A stretch of DNA of 64,000 nt from Edaphobacter sp. (lineage in GTDB: Bacteria; Acidobacteriota; Terriglobia; Terriglobales; Acidobacteriaceae). A program made the position numbers and the translations under genes. The number at the start of each line of letters is the position of its first letter. Positions within the stretch are counted from its first letter, which is position 1. The notes below the pieces were generated by a model. It did no database searches. It saw nothing but the letters and a program-made list of their open reading frames with translations, and was not told the origin of the DNA. Positions 63,595 to 64,000 of the stretch are shown here, piece after piece. Where the stretch lies: contig NZ_JAPWKF010000010.1 of NCBI RefSeq assembly GCF_028283685.1, positions 310,001 through 374,000 of the forward strand, in the 5' to 3' direction.

Positions 63595-64000
63595 ATGAGC
63601 AGCGCACACCATCTCTTCCGTAAGACAACCTCGTCTCCCGTAGGCGAACTCACGCTCGTTGCCAGCGACCACGGCCTCGTCGCCATCCTCTGGCCGGACG
63701 ACAGCCCGCGCCGCGTGCCCCTCGGCGAGACCACGCACGAGCCGGGCCACCCTATCCTCAAGGACACCACGCGCCAGCTCGACGAGTACTTCACCCGCCA
63801 GCGCACCGCCTTCGATCTCCCGCTCGACCTGCGCGGGACATCCTTCCAGCAGTCTGTCTGGCGCGCCCTCACCACCATCCCCTACGGCGAGACACGCAGC
63901 TACCTCGCGCTCGCCACCCAGCTCGGCAACTCCGCCGCCACCCGCGCCGTCGGCGCCGCCAACGGGCGCAACCCCATCTCCATCGTCGTGCCCTGCCACC
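63595..64000 (+). CDS. ogt: O6-alkylguanine-DNA alkyltransferase (cut by window edge)
   Basis: The 135 visible residues end in PCH, the start of the active-site PCHR, where Cys takes the alkyl group from O6-alkylguanine or O4-alkylthymine. Earlier motifs fit: SPVGELTLVAS, TSFQQSVWRAL, IPYGETRSYLALA and VGAANGRNPISIVVPCH. The form is the short Ogt type, without the Ada regulatory domain. The ATG at 63595 lies eight bases after the previous stop, so it may be read from the same transcript as the two membrane proteins. The C-terminus is outside the window. Confidence 0.93.
   Translation, partial: MSSAHHLFRKTTSSPVGELTLVASDHGLVAILWPDDSPRRVPLGETTHEPGHPILKDTTRQLDEYFTRQRTAFDLPLDLRGTSFQQSVWRALTTIPYGETRSYLALATQLGNSAATRAVGAANGRNPISIVVPCH

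Overview
The window looks like a chromosomal segment of a high-G+C Acidobacteriota bacterium, most likely of the Terriglobales (Acidobacteriaceae type). This is judged from gene content, not from a marker tree. Four very large FtsX/MacB-like permeases resemble the ADOP family (acidobacterial duplicated orphan permeases), and one sits behind a PadR regulator. There are also three DUF1080 genes, many Tat- or Sec-exported sugar-related enzymes, and short degenerate palindromic repeats between genes. No rRNA, tRNA, CRISPR array, transposase or phage gene was found. The one clear RNA gene is RNase P RNA (rnpB, minus strand, about 30254-30693).

Layout. 1-760: start of cytochrome c oxidase subunit I (cut by the window edge), coupled to a small Cys-rich ORF with a perfect TGTGA-N6-TCACA palindrome upstream. 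765-7141: an RND efflux operon (inner-membrane pump, adaptor, outer-membrane channel) with a divergent ArsR-type regulator that carries a one-base frameshift. 7166-12000: a GT39-like membrane protein, an exported phosphodiesterase, a Tat-exported RidA protein and Ku. 12028-15117: PadR plus ADOP permease. 15216-24073: exported carbohydrate and unknown proteins (DUF1080, Gfo/Idh/MocA, beta-propeller, WbsX/GH99-like, ThuA) with an Fsr-like MFS exporter. 24156-28829: LysR regulator, two SDRs, a TlpA-like thioredoxin, and a degenerate receiver fused to a GHKL ATPase domain. 28976-36388: PLC-like protein, rnpB, MATE plus TetR, an ActE-like di-haem cytochrome fusion, a second DUF1080. 36579-45232: DUF4142, ADOP, alpha/beta hydrolase, two tandem MacB-type permeases without an ATPase, SulP. 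45516-51249: GH127-like enzyme, epimerase-like protein, two unknown proteins, a membrane-anchored PP2C phosphatase. 51285-54480: a truncated flavin oxidoreductase abutting an AT-richer island whose only long gene encodes an 823-aa secreted beta-helix protein with four Cys-pair repeats. 54549-64000: two more ADOP permeases, a LuxR-type regulator, a third DUF1080 gene with a hairpin-rich leader, two small membrane proteins, and the start of an O6-alkylguanine-DNA alkyltransferase.

Taken together the region suits a soil heterotroph: export and detoxification (RND, MATE, MFS, ADOP), extracellular or periplasmic glycan and keto-sugar processing (DUF1080, ThuA, Gfo/Idh, GH127, WbsX), aerobic respiration, and DNA repair (Ku, alkyltransferase). 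The least ordinary parts are the 51.3-54.5 kb island, the Cys-rich ORF in front of ctaD, the degenerate receiver-ATPase fusion, the frameshifted ArsR gene and the structured stretch at 61301-61450. All functional calls come from reading the translations by eye; no database search was run.
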